A stretch of 64,000 bases of DNA from Paramecium sonneborni (Eukaryota; Ciliophora; Oligohymenophorea; Peniculida; Parameciidae): assembly GCA_905182985.1 (NCBI GenBank), contig CAJJDN010000139.1:30883-94882 (forward strand), read 5' to 3'. Below the pieces are notes generated by a model, which did no database searches, was not told the origin of the DNA, and worked only from the letters and a program-made list of their open reading frames with translations. Positions 62,778 to 64,000 of the stretch are shown here, piece after piece. Within the stretch, counting starts at the first letter, position 1, and each line of letters begins with the position of its first letter. Position numbers and translations under genes: made by a program.

Positions 62778-63720
62778 GATATTCTGTCAAAAATTTTAGC
62801 TCTTCATCTTTCTCATTAGAATTCCACTCCAAAATTGGTATTCCATTATCAATTTGTAAACCAAAAGAATGAGCTAAATTATCAACTATTATAGTTGAAC
62901 TCAAATCTATATCTTTTAAAGTTCTTAAATCTTTAATAAAGAATCCATTTTTTGTTTCCATGCAATGATTTCTCGAAAATATTCCTATTATTTTATTTTA
63001 TTCTGGATCTAAGTAATCCACTATAACACTTGCATATGATGGTGATGAAGCTGTGAAAATGAATATTGAATAAATTTCAGCTAACTTATTTAAAAAATAA
63101 TTTGTATATGGTCTTACATTAAAACCTATTTAATTGATGTGAACTTAAGCTTACTCTTTAGAACTACAACAATGAATTAAGGTTTCATCTAAATCTAATA
63201 GTAATATTTTTTATTTAGTTTCTTCTATTGGAACTTCTATTTGACGAGATTTTATAAATTAATCACTGGGTCCTTTCAAACATTTGGTTGCATAGATCAA
63301 ACCTCTTTAAGTTAGTAAAAGATGTTTTTTTAGAGTAGTTTCTGAAACTGATTCACCAAATATTAGATGTCGAAAAGGGTGATTTTTTACAGAAACTTCA
63401 TATTGTTTTTGAGTTTTTAATTCAGCATCAGAATGAGTTTATTTATTTGACAATACATTTTTAGCTGTGTTAGTAAATAGTTATTAAATTGTTGATGGCT
63501 TTGGTTTGAATTTTGATTGTTATGGTTTTTAAGGAGACTTAGCTGAAGGAGTTATTGGAGTCCCACAATCAGAATCATCAGTTTAAAACTCTTATTTATG
63601 TTTTACAGAGTTTATTGAATGAGGTGTTGTGCTTTCTCCATCATCAGAATAAAATTATGATTTCTTACTTGGCTTACTCAATGTCAATTTATGAGTATTA
63701 TAATGTTATTTGGAATTCAT
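62778..63720 (-). CDS. HAD phosphatase, partial duplicate assembly copy
   Basis: Identical to the 5' part of the phosphatase gene (61468-62496), offset 1,224 bp. It is truncated at its 3' end by the N, so the last ~28 residues are missing. Not to be counted as a paralog without independent evidence. Confidence 0.8.
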
Positions 63721-63889
63721 TTTTTTAAGTCTATGATATGTAATAATATTTAATTAAATATGTCAAAATAAAATACAATTAAATTTGATTAGAAATCTAG
63801 ATTTGATAACTCATCTAAAATAATTATATCCTCTTTTATCAGTATTTATTATTATCTAAAACAGATATAAAATTTTTATTAAAATCAAA

Positions 63890-64000
63890 ATGTAATTTTA
63901 AGAATTAGAAAAAAAGTATGAAGAACTTGAAGGATAATGGAAATAAAGTTGTTTGAAAGTTCAATAATTAGAGAGTTTAAATTTATAATTAGCTTAATAA
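63890..64000 (+). CDS. Coiled-coil gene start, right copy (runs off the window)
   Basis: Same coiled-coil N-terminus as 62666-62776. The frame is still open at the window edge. This is probably the true continuation of the locus. Confidence 0.55.

Larger units (their letters stand above)
61554..64000. repeat. Exact 1,223-bp tandem duplication around a single N (62777)
   Basis: Bases 61554-62776 recur without visible change as 62778-64000; 62777 is N. As with the 24.5-kb junction, this is the signature of two overlapping contig ends placed side by side. The right copy reaches the window edge, so its continuation cannot be seen. Confidence 0.95.

Overview
The window is macronuclear-style DNA from a ciliate that reads TAA and TAG as glutamine and uses only TGA as stop. 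Almost every convincing reading frame is full of in-frame TAA/TAG and closes at TGA. Very high A+T, tiny introns (about 20-34 nt, usually GTA...TAG) and gene gaps often below 100 bp point to Paramecium or a close relative. Open frames that look short under the standard code merge into full-length proteins under this code. Exon frames below were joined by hand by removing tiny introns. For many genes the summed exon length came out divisible by three.

Layout. 1-5.6 kb (minus): C-terminally cut Cys-rich surface protein, cytochrome-b5 reductase, coiled-coil protein, WWE-domain protein. 6.2-12.5 kb (plus): two hypothetical proteins, a calmodulin-like protein, an STPGR/SHIPPO-type protein and, 5 bp later, a divergent kinesin. 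12.6-16.9 kb (minus): small coiled-coil, Myb/SANT, hypothetical, zinc-finger/TBC-like protein. 17.8-19.2 kb: proteasome subunit RPN6. 19.7-24.1 kb (minus): hypothetical, LITAF-domain protein, protein kinase, Cys-rich secreted protein, short-chain dehydrogenase. 24.2-32.4 kb (plus): coiled-coil gene, membrane protein, Alba protein, MAPK15/ERK7-like kinase, and a two-FHA protein with an array of about ten SVYF repeats. 33-46.9 kb: axoneme-like repeat protein, a decayed gene, ULK-like kinase, small secreted protein, a kinase fossil, a tandem pair of divergent Ras/Rab-like GTPases, membrane proteins and a CX9C protein. 46.9-62.8 kb: EF-hand kinase, SUN-like protein, cold-shock-domain protein, MFS transporter, a branching-enzyme-like pseudoenzyme, a PP2A scaffold A subunit, an SPFH protein and an SCP/FCP1-type phosphatase.

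Two exact 1.2-kb tandem duplications meet at single N bases (24568 and 62777). They are almost certainly unmerged contig-end overlaps, so the second SDR and phosphatase copies should not be counted as paralogs.

The genes look like ordinary ciliate housekeeping, signalling and ciliary content, not a mobile island or an operon. The most unusual items are: a set of introns ending in AAG or GAG that are needed to restore well-conserved domains; a glycogen-branching-enzyme homolog lacking its catalytic residues; an ERK7-like kinase with TEN instead of TEY next to an SVYF-repeat/FHA protein; two kinases with PQ in place of the usual PE; and a pair of GTPases with eroded G motifs. No tRNA, rRNA, CRISPR or recognisable transposon was found by eye.
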